Source: Cephalotrichum gorgonifer (Eukaryota > Ascomycota > Sordariomycetes > Microascales > Microascaceae). Taken from it: DNA of 64,000 nt. The DNA is taken from contig ONZQ02000014.1 of the NCBI GenBank assembly GCA_900312665.1, positions 1,077,664 through 1,141,663 on the forward strand, read 5' to 3'. The notes beneath the pieces are model-generated. The model worked only from the letters and a program-made list of their open reading frames with translations. It did no database searches and was not told the origin of the DNA. Of the stretch, positions 42,840-54,017 are shown one piece after another. Position 1 is the first letter of the stretch, and every line of letters begins with the position of its first letter. A program made the position numbers and the translations under genes.

Positions 42840-45819
42840 TCAGTTCCTGGAACGGCGGACAGTATTACATCTCAGATCGCGATTTTCGACCTCGATGATC
42901 AAGTCGTAGTCGACCCGATAATGCCGTTTCCCCAACTGCTTCCCCGTGTCGCTTAATGCGCCCTGTATCGGAAAGATACGGCCTTCGTCGCGAAGGAATG
43001 TGAAGTCGACGATGATCTCCCCTACCTTTTCGGCATCTGCGCGAACAGTGAAGACGTTAACACGCCGGACGTGTTGGCCGGGGGGGGGAAGCCGACCGCT
43101 CAAGGCGGGGTTTGATGGGGTGTATTCACCCACCTGCATTCTTCGGGTGTTTCAACCTGTAGTGGGATTCCGTAGAGCTGTCTGACACGTACAGCACTTC
43201 CCTGCATATCAGTTTGGTTCCGGGTCTGCAGTCAAACGTGTGGGTACACTCGAACGGAAGGGACGCCCACACGGGGTCAACTTCTTGGCCCTATGCGATG
43301 CGTAAAAAATAGAACGTATTAGCTGGTAAGCTCCTCCGCCGGCGGACAAAGAACTGCTTTGGTGGTGGGGTGTATGGGGGAGCAAAATGGAGGAACTGTC
43401 CGGCCCACTCACCAGTTTCAGTACCCAGTCTATCGTGTTCGTCACATATGCGAGGCCGTCGTGCTTGTCTAAAGTCGGCTTGACGCCTTCATGTTCGGGA
43501 AACTCTCCGTGGGGTTCCGTTCGCAGGATCCCGTAGCTTGATCGCGCAGTTCTCCGAGGCCCCCTTCCTTTATTGATGGCGCGCAGAACGGCGCCCGATG
43601 CGACGGCGGTAGCACTGGGAACACGCAGTAGATGGATCAGTATTTATAACAGTGCTCGTATATATATAATTTGCGACGGGGGATGAGACGAACGTGTCTT
43701 TTGGCTTTTTCAGCTTGATGTGGGAGCCATGCCTCCTACAGTATCTCTCCAGCCGCTCCTTGAGGTACCCGTACAAGGATGGTGATGCTCCAAACCCGCC
43801 AATGAGGATGACGCTCTAAATCGTATATGTCAATTCTTAAGCCCATCCAGGGGTCATCTTTAGCCCAATAAGAGAAAGGGGGGTATGTGTGTCGAGGATA
43901 AGCCCGAGTGGGAAGAAGGGGAGGACAGTAACAATGAGAGGGCACGAACATCAACACTGACGCCTTCGGCTCGGGCTGCCTCGATCTGCTCTTCCATGAT
44001 ACCGGCAATTCCCTCGAGGCACCCTTGGAAGGCTTTTTTTATTTTGTCGCTGGGTCTCAAGTGTTAGCCAAAATAGTTCAGCAAGTCGTTAGGTACCCGG
44101 GGGTTTATAGCGCGTAATGCTGCCCCTGAAAGAAAAACAAAAACGGCGACCTACACGTGTACTTTGATGCTGCCATTTTTAAATCCTTTCACCGGGTTGT
44201 CTCGGAGGCCCGGTATATCGAAGGATTTGTTACCCTTCGCCTTATACATGTCGAATGAACGCTTCATCCTATATTCGAACTCGTTGACTATAATTCGCTC
44301 GACATGCCCTCTGATGGTGCCGTTATTTTCGTCGTCAAGATACGTCTCCGTCGCCAGGAGCTCCCTGAGCATGTCACTAAATTCCTGGTTCACGTAACTT
44401 GATCCAAAAAGGCCCCCTATGGAGTTATCAGCGTGGGTTTCCCTCCGCGGACTTATACACTGAGGGCTCTAGGGGTGAGGAAGAAGGAGAGGGGAAAGGG
44501 GGGAAAGGGAGGGGGAGGACGGGGCTCATAAGATCTTATAAACAATCTTGGTTGCGTACCACCGGGAGTATCCACTTCTCGGACGAGACTCAGCGGGCTA
44601 GTCGAAGTGACTGTGTAGGTGTTGGCGTCTACAGTACCGCCACCTGAGGTAAAAAAAGGTGAGCCATCTCTTCTCCTTGACCTACAGAGTAGCCAGTGTA
44701 CTCACCAGCATCCAGGAGGACAAATGTGTCACCGTGCTAAAGCCGGGTTTATGGAGAGGTTAACTTTTCTTTCAGCTCCTCCAGCACAGGGAGAGAGGGG
44801 GGATGTGAGGGGACTATGCCCACCTGTATGTACTGATCTGTGGCCAGAACATATGCCGCTGCCGCCTCCGGCTCGGATACTATGAACAGGTTCTTGATGC
44901 TACTGTTCTGCACGTCGACGCCTTTAAACGCGGCCCTCTGGATCGCCTTGCCCATGGCCGTCTGCATAACGCGGCAGGCTCTCTGTGTCCAAATGGTGGG
45001 TACGCTGATCACCACCTCAGTCCTGTACGTCTCGTCATAAGTAATCTCCTCCTCGAGCTGAGCCTTGGTGTGCCGCAAGAGAGAGGTCAAGAAGTCCTCG
45101 ATCACGTCGTGGTCATGCTTGATGATCTTCGTCCTGCGCAGCTCATCCAAGGTCTCCCTGAGGTCGTCTCGGATCCCGGCCGTCATGGGACTGGTGTCGA
45201 GGAGCAGCTTGAAGCGGTACAGCGGGCGATTCTGCGGGTTGGAGTACGTCGCTAGGCGGGTTCGGACCTCGTGCACCCCGTAGCCCCAGCGGTACGACGC
45301 GGGCTCGTCGGTGAACACCACGCCCTCCATGGTGTCGTCGTCGTCGTCATCGGGGGCGGTACTGCCGAAGATGTCGTACTCGAATGCGTCGGGATCGGCA
45401 TGCGACATCGCACCATCGGCGACATCGTGCTCTCTCGGGCGCCACTGGTGGTCCGACCATTCCTTATCGCGGAAGTGGCGGTCGAGGGGATACATGACTT
45501 CGGTCGGCACCTCGCTCTGCATGCGGTCGCCCGAGATGCCGGTGTTCCAGTCATCCGGGAAGTCGGCTATCGAGCGCACGCGGTCGAGGCTGACGTCGTC
45601 TATGGACTCTCCGGCTTCCAGCTTGACGTACGACACCGCCGAATACGTCGTCCCGAAGTCGACGGCGATGATTATGCGCCCGTGATCGGGCGCAGAGTCC
45701 CGCTCATACCTGGGTGTGCTCTCCAGCGTGCGGTTGCCATTGTCGGCGGCGACGGAAAGGCGATCTGTGAAATGGCCAACGGGACTCAATGCGAGTGTAG
45801 GAGACCTTGATCTATTCAT
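42840..45819 (-). CDS. Hsp70-like (HSPA12-type) ATPase, 9 exons
   Basis: Exons 45819-44824, 44736-44706, 44643-44560, 44416-44155, 44049-43950, 43815-43694, 43614-43413, 43290-43134 and 43036-42840 give 716 aa in one frame. The actin/Hsp70 ATP motifs are phosphate-1 IIIAVDFGTTYSAVSYV, phosphate-2 FVLLDAGGGTVDANTY and adenosine SVILIGGFGASP. The usual Hsp70 substrate-binding domain and C-terminal EEVD are not recognisable, as in the divergent Hsp70-like ATPases that are numerous in filamentous fungi. An acidic run (DDDDDD) interrupts the N-lobe. The donors of introns 5 and 6 are both GTTCGT, which is unusual; the first of these is the least certain join. The role is unknown. Confidence 0.87.
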
Positions 45820-46514
45820 CGCTAAGTCTGTCTGTCAGGCCAGGTCTAAAACAGGTGAAAAGGGCGATGGGATGGATGGTAAGTGGACTAAGCTGCGTCG
45901 CACGGCAGCGTACTTTGCAGCCCGCCTCGAGGCTTTGTATACGCCGTCAAGAATCCCCGTCAAGTTATTCCCCGGGCAAGGAGGGAGCCTGGGAGGCCGT
46001 CCCCTGTCCTCCTCCAGCCGGTCGTGTATATGGGCTAACATATGCTACTAGTAATTAATTATATGCATGTTGGTTCTGGAGCAGAAGTACCGACTGGCGA
46101 AGGGGTCACATCACATTTGGGGGCCGTCGCCAAGGGACCAATCAGGTGTAATTCCACATTTGAAAGGATGCCACACGAGACATGGGATGGGGGAATCTGC
46201 CTGGCCGCAGGAGGCGGCCAACAAGAAAGGCCGCGGGTTTCCGCCTTGGCTTTCATGTCTGTATCCTGTAATATCTCATCGAGTCAGATCTGCTCCCCAG
46301 CCTAGACCGTTCACCGTTCCCACCTTCCCCTAATAGCAACCCTCCCTCCCTCTCTTAAACTTACTCGAGAATAGCCTGGTCATATGTACATATTTCGTTC
46401 GTCCAACGTCCGCCGCTCCTAGAGCAATTGCGTCCTGGGATTCAAACAGTTTTCGGGATATTGAGCAGACGCGAGATCGGTCCAACCGGGCTTCGCTCAC
46501 TCACCAAGACTAAC
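45820..46514. other. Divergent intergenic region
   Basis: About 695 bp between the Hsp70-like gene and the SANT-like gene. No specific regulatory site or gene was recognised. Confidence 0.5.
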
Positions 46515-48746
46515 ATGGGGACAAAGAAAAGGGAGAGGAAAAGATCGTCCAAGTCTAAGAGGGGCTGCTTGCCCCGGCCACCAAATCACATCTGGTTGGA
46601 CGAGGAGAAATACGAGATCCTAGCATGGCTCGACTACTGCATCCTGCACTCGCTCGACTTCGACAAGTCCGTCGTGGACCACCTCGCCCGGGTGACGGGG
46701 ACAACTTTCAGCCTTCGCCAAATCAAGGGCAAGGCAGAGCGTGAGTGGAACTCACGGGGTCCAGAGGTCAAAGCGAATGCTCCGCGGCCCGTGGTGGCAG
46801 ATTTGTACAAGTTGGGCTCTGCCACGCTCGTCTTATATCGGGAGGATGAGCGCCAGGCGGTCAGCCGGGCTCTGAAGCGGATACGACCTCCGACGGAGCA
46901 GCGCGTGCTGAGGAGCGCATATTCCTTACCTCCATCGTCACGGTCATCTCCTACTCTTATACCGGAGGAGAATCAGGCCCAAGAAACACCAGCACTAGAA
47001 ATTCATGACGCTGCATCAGGGGTAAGAAATAGTCCACCCGAGTGTCTAGCTTACTCAAGTGGCGAGGAGGCCCGGGATAAACAGGTCCGTTCGATTTTCG
47101 TGCCTACCATTCCATCCTTTCTCTACACCCTCCCCCCTCCAATACAATATCATCAACGCTAAGAAAGTTCCACAGGTACGAAATCGGAGGTTGCGAGAGA
47201 GACGGCCGGCTAGACCTAGGAGAGATGTTGTGCCGGATGAAAGTAGAGTGTTGGACCCACTGGTGGCAGAATCAAGAGAATCGGCCTCGGTGTCCCAGCT
47301 GCCGAGCCAGGTCGAGATCTCCGTGGTATATTCGGATGCGGTTTCCCAAACGACCGCCGCGCCAGTCACCGGACAGGATCCTCAAACGGAAGCACTAGAG
47401 GCAGAACTCGCTGTTAAAACGAGAGAGCTCGAGAAGCTCCAGACCAAGAACGCAGAGCAGTCCGACTACATCTTCACCCTTCAGAACCGGCTCTCCGCAA
47501 CAGAGAGGGAGTACGAAGCCATCAGGGACAGCCAGCGCGCCGCCTTCAGGGACAGGTACGACGTGAAAATGCAGGCCGGCATCCGACACGAGCACGCACT
47601 CTTCAAAGGCAAGATTCTGGAGATGAGGTCGCAGCAGCAGTCGCTCAGGGCGAGCGAGACAGACTCTCTCAAGCCGTCCGTCAAAAGGCTCCGGGAGGAA
47701 TTCGACCTCATCGGGAGCCTGCTGCGGGACGCCTGCTCATGCATCGACCTTGAGACGTCAAAGCTTCCCGACGCCGCAGACTCCTCGGGACGCAGCCACA
47801 TATCCACCGCGGGATCGTGGGCGCTGCGCCTGGCGGGCTCTTCGGTGGAAGAGCTCGTTGCTTCGAATTCAGCGAGGGGGGGCTTCGACGACGAGGTCCT
47901 TCGGGCCCTTGCGGCCGTGGCGCTTTGCGAGCTCGTATTCGAAGCTACTTCCTTTCCCGGCTTTGTTTCGAGGGAATCGCCGATGTTAGACCAATATAGA
48001 AAGACTATCCTGACGAGAGGTATGTATCAAATGGTCGGGCGCGCTGAGCAATATCCGTGAGACACACATGATGGCTGACGATTTTGTTCTTTCTTTATCA
48101 AGACGGGCCTGGGATCCTCTACCAGACTGATCTCCTAGCTCATAAGTCACTCATCTCAGAATCGCATTTCAGGACCGTTGTGCAGGACGCGGCTCTGCAG
48201 CTTGCGGACCAATTCTGCGCCATATTGGGCCACTCCAGCTCGGAGGACACCCAACCTGTGGGACAAGCTGGCCAATTGTCAGAAGACGAGGAGGTCCCAT
48301 CCAAAAATCTGCCTAGTGTCATAGACAGCGAAGTTCTCGCTCAGGCATTCGAGCCCGCCTTGCAACTCAAGGCACAGCTGCTTTTATCCAGGGCCAAGTA
48401 CAAGCTGGTTTTTCACCGGCCGGGAGTCTTATTCGACCCCGACACAATGGTCAGGGACGGCGATACACCAAACCAGGTGCTACGGAGGCCTGGGGGAGGT
48501 CGGGCAGCTCCACCCAGGCGGTCCTGCATGGAGGTTGAAATATTGGTCAGGCTATGCCTTTTCCCGGCCCTCTACTATAGACTTGACGGCGGGAGCGAGG
48601 GCGAGGAGGAGACAGAGCTCCAGGTCGAGGCTGGTTTTGACCGATACGTGCTTGACCGGGGTAATTTCGTGAGAGATGAGGACAGCCATGGGACCCGGGG
48701 ATATGCATTAGTAGTGAAGGCTGTGGTACTGACGACGAGCTCGTAG
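46515..48746 (+). CDS. Hypothetical nuclear protein with SANT-like N-terminus and coiled coil, 3 exons
   Basis: Exons 46515-47084 (or 47021), 47176-48019 and 48103-48746 give 685 (or 664) aa. The first intron has two frame-keeping donors, GTCCGT at 47085 and the better-consensus GTAAGA at 47022. The N-terminus KKRERKRSSKSKRG is a likely nuclear signal. It is followed by WLDEEKYEILAWLDYCILHSLDFDKSVVDHLARVTGT, a helical, Trp-rich stretch that may be Myb/SANT-like. A heptad-rich coiled coil (EALEAELAVKTRELEKLQTKN...) lies in the middle. The C-terminal domain (YQTDLLAHKSLISESHFRTVVQDAALQLADQF) is helical. I do not recognise a named family. Confidence 0.7.
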
Positions 48747-49268
48747 TAGCGGGGGACCAATAAAAAGGAAGCAGAACAACCCTATCCGTTTATCCTATTA
48801 TATGTGTCTCTGGTGTCTCGGTTCTGTTCAGCGGTCATATTATCCTGGCCTTTCTGCCCCTGTCCCCAATGGTATGTAGAGCTAGCTGCCTGGAGTGCTC
48901 CTCCATACCAGGGAAGGTTAACACAGCCTACAACTTTATACGGAGTAATACGGTACGAAGGTCCCCACAGTAGACGAAGGCGGTCAGTCCTTTACGGCAG
49001 GCGGTCAGGAATACAGGCAGCCGGCCTGCCCCCGCTTTCCTGCCGCACATATCCCGCCCCACACAAGTAATAGCTTCCCCCTCCAACCTCAGAACATTCC
49101 AACGCCTTCTGCATCTCTGCCTGCACCTGCACCCACATCACCAGAGGCGCACATCTGCATCTGCATCACCAGAGGCAGCAATACCCGAGTGATTATCTCA
49201 ACCCCCTATATATACTAGCTACAACCGCATGACCCATAAATAATATACGCGCTACCCCCTCCAACCAC
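48747..49268. other. Intergenic / SGT1 promoter
   Basis: This contains TACGGAGTA at 48939-48947 and a tandem-like patch of GCATCTGC/ACCAGAGGC words at about 49110-49175 (ACCAGAGGC at 49140 and 49167). A TATA-like TATATATA lies at 49207-49214. No gene was seen. Confidence 0.5.
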
Positions 49269-50654
49269 ATGTCCGCCGCCACCACCGGCCAGCAGGGCCT
49301 CGCCGCCCTCGACAAGCGCGACTGGGCCACCGCCATCTCGAAGCTCACAAAGGCGATAGAATCCAGCCCCTCGCCGAAATGGCTCATCGCCCGCTCCAAG
49401 GCCCTCGTCGGCACGTCCCAGTTCCCCGAGGCCTTCGCCGACGCCGAGCTCGCCTACCACCTCGCCCTCGACCGCGGCAACCGCGACCTCATGATGGAGG
49501 CCCAGTACCGCCGCGCCGTGGTCCTCTTCCGCCTCAAGAAGTACGCCGACGCCGACGTCTGCCTCGCGTGGGTCATGGCCGCCTGCCTGGGCGGGAGGCT
49601 CGCCGACGCGGAGAAGCTGGCCCTCGACGGCGTCGTTGACGCGGAGGGCAGGTATAACGTCAGCAAGGAGGAGGTCCAGGCGCTGCTCAGCGAGAAGCTG
49701 GAGGGCGCCGAGGGCCAGTCTACCGATCCGGCGGCGAAGCTGTCGAACCTCAAGGACTCCGCGAATAGCAAGTTTAGGAGGATGGCGGGAACCTTGAGGC
49801 TCAGCGTCCTGCACGGCATGCACGCCTCGCCCGAGGACGACCCCGGGAGGAGGCTCACGATCTCCATCGTCCCGCCCAAGGTCGATCGGGCCGCGAAGCT
49901 GCGGGACGCCAAGAGCAGCGCGCCCGCGACTGCTGCCGCGACTACCGCGGCGCCGAAGCCGCTGAGGATCGATGCGTATGAGTCGGATAAGGTCCAGACG
50001 GTCTCTCTCTTCACGAAGAACACCGACGCTCAGGAGTTCAAGCTCGAGTGGCTCGGGGAGTCGAGCCTTTCGGTGGGACCCTTCCCCGACGAGCCGACCG
50101 GCACCGTCACCCTCGAGCTCGGGGGCGCCGCCGACGCAGTGGGCACGACGTTCTCAGTACGTCCTACTAAGGTGGAGCTACGCATCGCCAAGGCCGCGCC
50201 CGGGAAGTGGAACACCCCCAAGCTCCACTATCCCAACGCCGCCCCCCAGACGCAGTCCGGCAAGGCAGTGGCACCTCCTCCACCCGCCAGCGACGAAAAG
50301 AAGGCCCCATCCCTACCCAAGGGCAAAGCCCCCGAGTCTGCCCCGATCCTGCCGAAGGCTCAGACCACCACGGTACGCGACGTACCCCCAAGCTACCCCA
50401 CCTCCTCGAGGACGGGGCCCAAGAACTGGGAGGCCATCGTGGGCGACGACGACGACGACGACGCCGACGCGGGAGACCCGAACGCCTGGTTTAAGAAGCT
50501 GTACGCTGGCGGCACGGACGAGCAGAGGCGCGCCATGATGAAGAGCTTCACGGAGAGTAATGGGACGGCGCTGAGCACGGACTGGAGCGATGTCGGGGGG
50601 CGCAAGGTCGAGACGAAGCCCCCGGATGGTGTGGAGGCTAGGGAGTGGGAGTAG
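49269..50654 (+). CDS. SGT1: Sgt1-like co-chaperone (TPR-CS-SGS)
   Basis: A single exon of 461 aa. A TPR-type helical region (about 5-115) starts GLAALDKRDWATAISKLTKAIESSPSPKWLIARSKAL. A CS domain follows (about 233-310), with SLFTKNTDAQEFKLEW and VRPTKVELRIAKA. The C-terminal SGS domain (about 370-461) shows YPTSSRTGPKNWEAIVGD, then an acidic DDDDDD run, then DPNAWFKKLYAGGTDEQRRAMMKSFTESNGTALSTDW. Sgt1 bridges Hsp90 to SCF ubiquitin ligase and kinetochore clients in cytosol and nucleus. The Ala/Thr-rich linker before the CS domain is probably flexible. Confidence 0.93.
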   Translation: MSAATTGQQGLAALDKRDWATAISKLTKAIESSPSPKWLIARSKALVGTSQFPEAFADAELAYHLALDRGNRDLMMEAQYRRAVVLFRLKKYADADVCLAWVMAACLGGRLADAEKLALDGVVDAEGRYNVSKEEVQALLSEKLEGAEGQSTDPAAKLSNLKDSANSKFRRMAGTLRLSVLHGMHASPEDDPGRRLTISIVPPKVDRAAKLRDAKSSAPATAAATTAAPKPLRIDAYESDKVQTVSLFTKNTDAQEFKLEWLGESSLSVGPFPDEPTGTVTLELGGAADAVGTTFSVRPTKVELRIAKAAPGKWNTPKLHYPNAAPQTQSGKAVAPPPPASDEKKAPSLPKGKAPESAPILPKAQTTTVRDVPPSYPTSSRTGPKNWEAIVGDDDDDDADAGDPNAWFKKLYAGGTDEQRRAMMKSFTESNGTALSTDWSDVGGRKVETKPPDGVEAREWE

Positions 50655-51060
50655 GTGTTTTTTTGAGCTCGATTGATTTATATTACTATGGCCCCCTGAA
50701 AAAGGGGCCTGTTTTGCACCAATGAAAAAATTGGGTTCTATGGGGGCGGAGGGTGGTCAACGCGGAGTTTTATGGTAGCGGGAGTTTTTTTCCAGTCGAG
50801 TTGATCCCATTAAAATCGAAAGAGAAATGAACCTCATCACCTTATACACGTGAGCGAGTCTCTCTGAGAGACGACCAGTCCATCAAGAACAGTGAATATG
50901 CAATTCGTATCATGACATTCATTCGTACATCTAGCCATACCATGCCACACTATATCGTACCATACGTACATGTATGCTTCCGCGTCATAAAATCCATTGT
51001 ATCCTCTAAAAAAACGCCTGGTATCGCCCCTCCTTGTTTCCTCCTAACCCTAGAACTTTT
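50655..51060. other. Intergenic between convergent SGT1 and SEN2
   Basis: Short AT-richer 3' flank of both genes. No gene was seen. Confidence 0.5.
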
Positions 51061-52944
51061 TCAGCCCTTGCGATTCCGATTGGGGCTCCACCGCTTGATG
51101 ATAACCTCTTTGACGCGATACAGCTTCAGCACGTCGACCACGCCCTTCTGCAGCGCCTCCTCGAAGGCAGCGGGGGGCGGGACGTCGACGTACGCGACGA
51201 CTATGGTCTTGACGGCGTGCGACAGCGTCCTGCTCGTGCCGTGGAACCAGGACCACGGGAGGGGCCGCGCCGTCTTCCCGCTCTCCTTCCAGTGGGGGTG
51301 GGAGTACGAGGGGGCGACGACGACGCCGTACTCCGCGTGGTCGAAGACGGGACCGCGGAGGTAGAGGAGCCAGTCGACGGCAAACTTTATGCCGGAGCGG
51401 GGCACGAAGCCCAGGGAGCGGAAGTGATGGTAGATGACGTAGTGGATCAGGAAGGGGTCGTCGGGGGAGAGGTCCTGAGAGGGGGGGTTGTAGGAGTAGG
51501 CGCGGAAGAGGTCAAGAAGGGAGCGGGTGGGGATGGGTGTGGAGTTGGCTGGGTCGGTCACGGTGAGCGTGCCGAGGCCAAAGGCGAGGAAGAAGGCCTC
51601 TTCGCGCGTGAGCTGGAGGTGTTCCTTGTCGACGAGGATGCTCGGTACGTCCGGCCTTGCCTGGGAGTGGTGAGACGCGGAGACCTTGGTTGTGTCCAGG
51701 GGCTCCGCGTGGGTGTGTCCGTCCACGGGCTTGCCATTCAGTGCGGACAGCTCAGGGCTTGGGGGGGTGGAGAGGTCGATGGTTGTGGAGTTCACGGCCG
51801 GCGAGAACCGGACTGACTTCGCGGGCTTGGGGGAGTGGTCGGCGGCGGCTGTTTCGAGCTGCTGCGGGGTGGTCCCGGTGCCGTTGGTAGAGGGAGAGGT
51901 TGGAGCTACTGGAGTCTCCGGCCAAGACGGGGCTTGCTCGGCAAGAGTGCTCCCGTCAAGGCTAGCGATGGTGTCCGCATCCTCCAAGGACTTCTTCAAG
52001 TCGCTAGCGGAGTTGGGCAGGCTAAGTAGCTCAAGCGGCCCCACAGGGGATACGGACATGGCCTTCGCGACGCGAATGCAGTCAACCCCGGCGTCCAGAA
52101 TATGATTCAGGGCGGCGAGGGAATTCGGAAGCGCCAGCAGCTCAAGAGGACCAACAGGGGGCATGAAGGTGGCCTTTGTGGCGAGAGGGCCAGGGACTAA
52201 AGGCTTCTCCACATGGATTATAGGCTTTTCCATAGCAGCGAGGGAATTGGGCAGGGCAAGTAGCTCCAGAGGACCGACGGGTGCAGCTGGTAGGGCCTTC
52301 GCGGCAGGCACCAACGGCTCCGCTTCAGCCGGGTTCTCAGGCTCTCCAACCTCTTCTGCATTCACGACCGCCTCCGCACGGGCTTGCTCCTCCGCCTTCT
52401 GCGCCTCCTCAAGCCGCGTCTGTCGGATAGCCTCGAGCTCGGCCCTCGCCCTCTCCCACTTCATCGTCTTCCGCTCCTCCCTCCTCTTGGCGGTATACAC
52501 CTCGCTGACATGATCCTCCAGCAGGCCCCGCCTGACCTGCTCCCCCTTGAACCAGCTTGGCTCGCTGCGGCTCAGGTGGCCCTTCCCGAAGAACCCCTGC
52601 TCCCACAGGGCGCGTATCGACGCGGGGTCGCGGACCACCACGGCGCCGAGCTCGGGGGACCACGTGCCCTCGTGGATCACGGACGGCTCGCGGGGCGGGA
52701 AGACGACTTGCTTGGCCCAGGCCAAAGCAAGGTGCAGCAGGGAGAGGGGGTGGCTGGGGTTGAATGCCGGGAGGGGGAACGTCCGGATTGGGGCGGGCAG
52801 TGCGTAGATTTGACGCAGGTTTGCCTTGTTGGGCTTTGCGTTGGGCCTTGGGGCGTCCGCGGCGGGTGGTGCCGGGGCCTCCGTGGGGGCTTCCGCCGCC
52901 GCGACGGCAGCGGCGAGAGCGGAGGGACTTTGGATCTCGGCCAT
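51061..52944 (-). CDS. SEN2: tRNA-splicing endonuclease catalytic subunit Sen2
   Basis: A single exon of 627 aa. The frame opens earlier at a TTG; the first ATG (52944, AAAATGGCC) is used. The C-terminal nuclease domain shows IYHHFRSLGFVPRSGIKFAVDWLLYLRGP, then FDHAEYGVVVAP and SHAVKTIVVAYV. Tyr (LLY), His (DHAEY, 8 residues later, as in yeast Sen2) and Lys (HAVK) fit the catalytic triad. It cuts pre-tRNA at the 5' splice site in the Sen complex. The N-terminal part (RTFPLPAFNPSHPLSLLHLALAW, FGKGHLSRSEPSW) is also Sen2-like. Between them is a coiled-coil KRREERKTMKWERARAELEAIRQ and three copies of a motif PVGPLELLALPNS, an unusual linker. Confidence 0.9.
   Translation of the reverse strand: MAEIQSPSALAAAVAAAEAPTEAPAPPAADAPRPNAKPNKANLRQIYALPAPIRTFPLPAFNPSHPLSLLHLALAWAKQVVFPPREPSVIHEGTWSPELGAVVVRDPASIRALWEQGFFGKGHLSRSEPSWFKGEQVRRGLLEDHVSEVYTAKRREERKTMKWERARAELEAIRQTRLEEAQKAEEQARAEAVVNAEEVGEPENPAEAEPLVPAAKALPAAPVGPLELLALPNSLAAMEKPIIHVEKPLVPGPLATKATFMPPVGPLELLALPNSLAALNHILDAGVDCIRVAKAMSVSPVGPLELLSLPNSASDLKKSLEDADTIASLDGSTLAEQAPSWPETPVAPTSPSTNGTGTTPQQLETAAADHSPKPAKSVRFSPAVNSTTIDLSTPPSPELSALNGKPVDGHTHAEPLDTTKVSASHHSQARPDVPSILVDKEHLQLTREEAFFLAFGLGTLTVTDPANSTPIPTRSLLDLFRAYSYNPPSQDLSPDDPFLIHYVIYHHFRSLGFVPRSGIKFAVDWLLYLRGPVFDHAEYGVVVAPSYSHPHWKESGKTARPLPWSWFHGTSRTLSHAVKTIVVAYVDVPPPAAFEEALQKGVVDVLKLYRVKEVIIKRWSPNRNRKG
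52005..52285 (-). repeat. Three copies of a VGPLELLALPNS-coding repeat inside SEN2
   Basis: Copies are centred at about 52265, 52142 and 52028, spaced roughly 115-120 bp. The first two encode the identical 15 residues VGPLELLALPNSLAA but differ at several codon third positions (for example GTC/GTT, CTG/CTT, CTA/CTG, GCC/GCG, CCC/CCG). The third reads VGPLELLSLPNSASD. Confidence 0.85.
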
Positions 52945-54017
52945 TTTCGAGCTCAAGTCATCATTTTCAAGGACTAAGGAGCAAGGTTAGCTTGCGTCGG
53001 ACAATCGTTGAAGATTTCGAAGAGGAAAAAAAAAAACAATCAATGATTTGAAAAATAGCCAACAGAGCTTGCAATCAGATACCGTTGTAGTCATGGTATA
53101 ATACAGCATAGAGACAGAACTGAATCGTCTTCTCAGCAGATAAGATTGTCATCATAGCAAGGTAGTGGCGCAAAAACGTAGAGGAAACAATGGAAACAGG
53201 AACAGCGTCAGAAAGACGAGAAGAGCGCGCAACACTTACGATTCAAGGGTACTTGCCCTCTGAAACCAGGGATTCAATCCATTCGATTGATTCTCACACT
53301 TACACTTGTATCTGCGCGGAGGGCAGAGTTTTGGGTGTGGGTGATCGGAGGTGGATGAAGGAAGAAGTTGTGACGGAGGGGAGGTCATCAGTCGAGGTCA
53401 AGCTCGGAGAAAATTCTTCCCTCCCAAAAAATGGGTCACATAGCTCCACAGAGTTTTGGTGGGTCGATCTGCGAAGGACATTACCAAAAGCTTGCATCCC
53501 GCCCACCTGCATTGTTGGCGAGTGTGGCCATGACTGATTCTATGCATTACTCAGCTTAAGCACGAGCCACCACTACCGGGATGTAACACTTGAAAAATCG
53601 AGGGCCGGAAGTTGCGGAGGCTTGTATGCGCTGTAATATCCGCTAACTCCACAGTGAGACACCTCTGGGCGATCCAGATGGTCCAATGGCCTTTTCCCTC
53701 AGCCCAGGCGGCCCACGGACATGACGGACCAAGGAAAAAGAGGTTGGGTACGAAATAAGTACAAACCGTCGCTTCATGTTGCTTGTACACCAATCCCGGA
53801 GTCAAATCCTTTCCCCGAGCATGCCGGGTAAGAAGTGAGCATATTATGAGGCTGTCGCTGCCGTTTGCCGTTGCTTCCATACTCGCCGAAGTCCGAAGCT
53901 AGAGAGATGCCGTAATTTTATTTTCAACCTAAGCTTCATCCATCCTCTCTCCTTCAAAACCACAAAAAACCCCCACCACCGCCGGCTCGCCTCGTTTGAG
54001 CCTGCGGAATTACTCGT
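52945..54017. other. Divergent intergenic region SEN2 / ceramide glucosyltransferase
   Basis: About 1.07 kb with an A-run near 53027. Short open frames show no similarity. The part before 54018 is CT- and CA-rich like a leader. No gene was seen. Confidence 0.5.
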
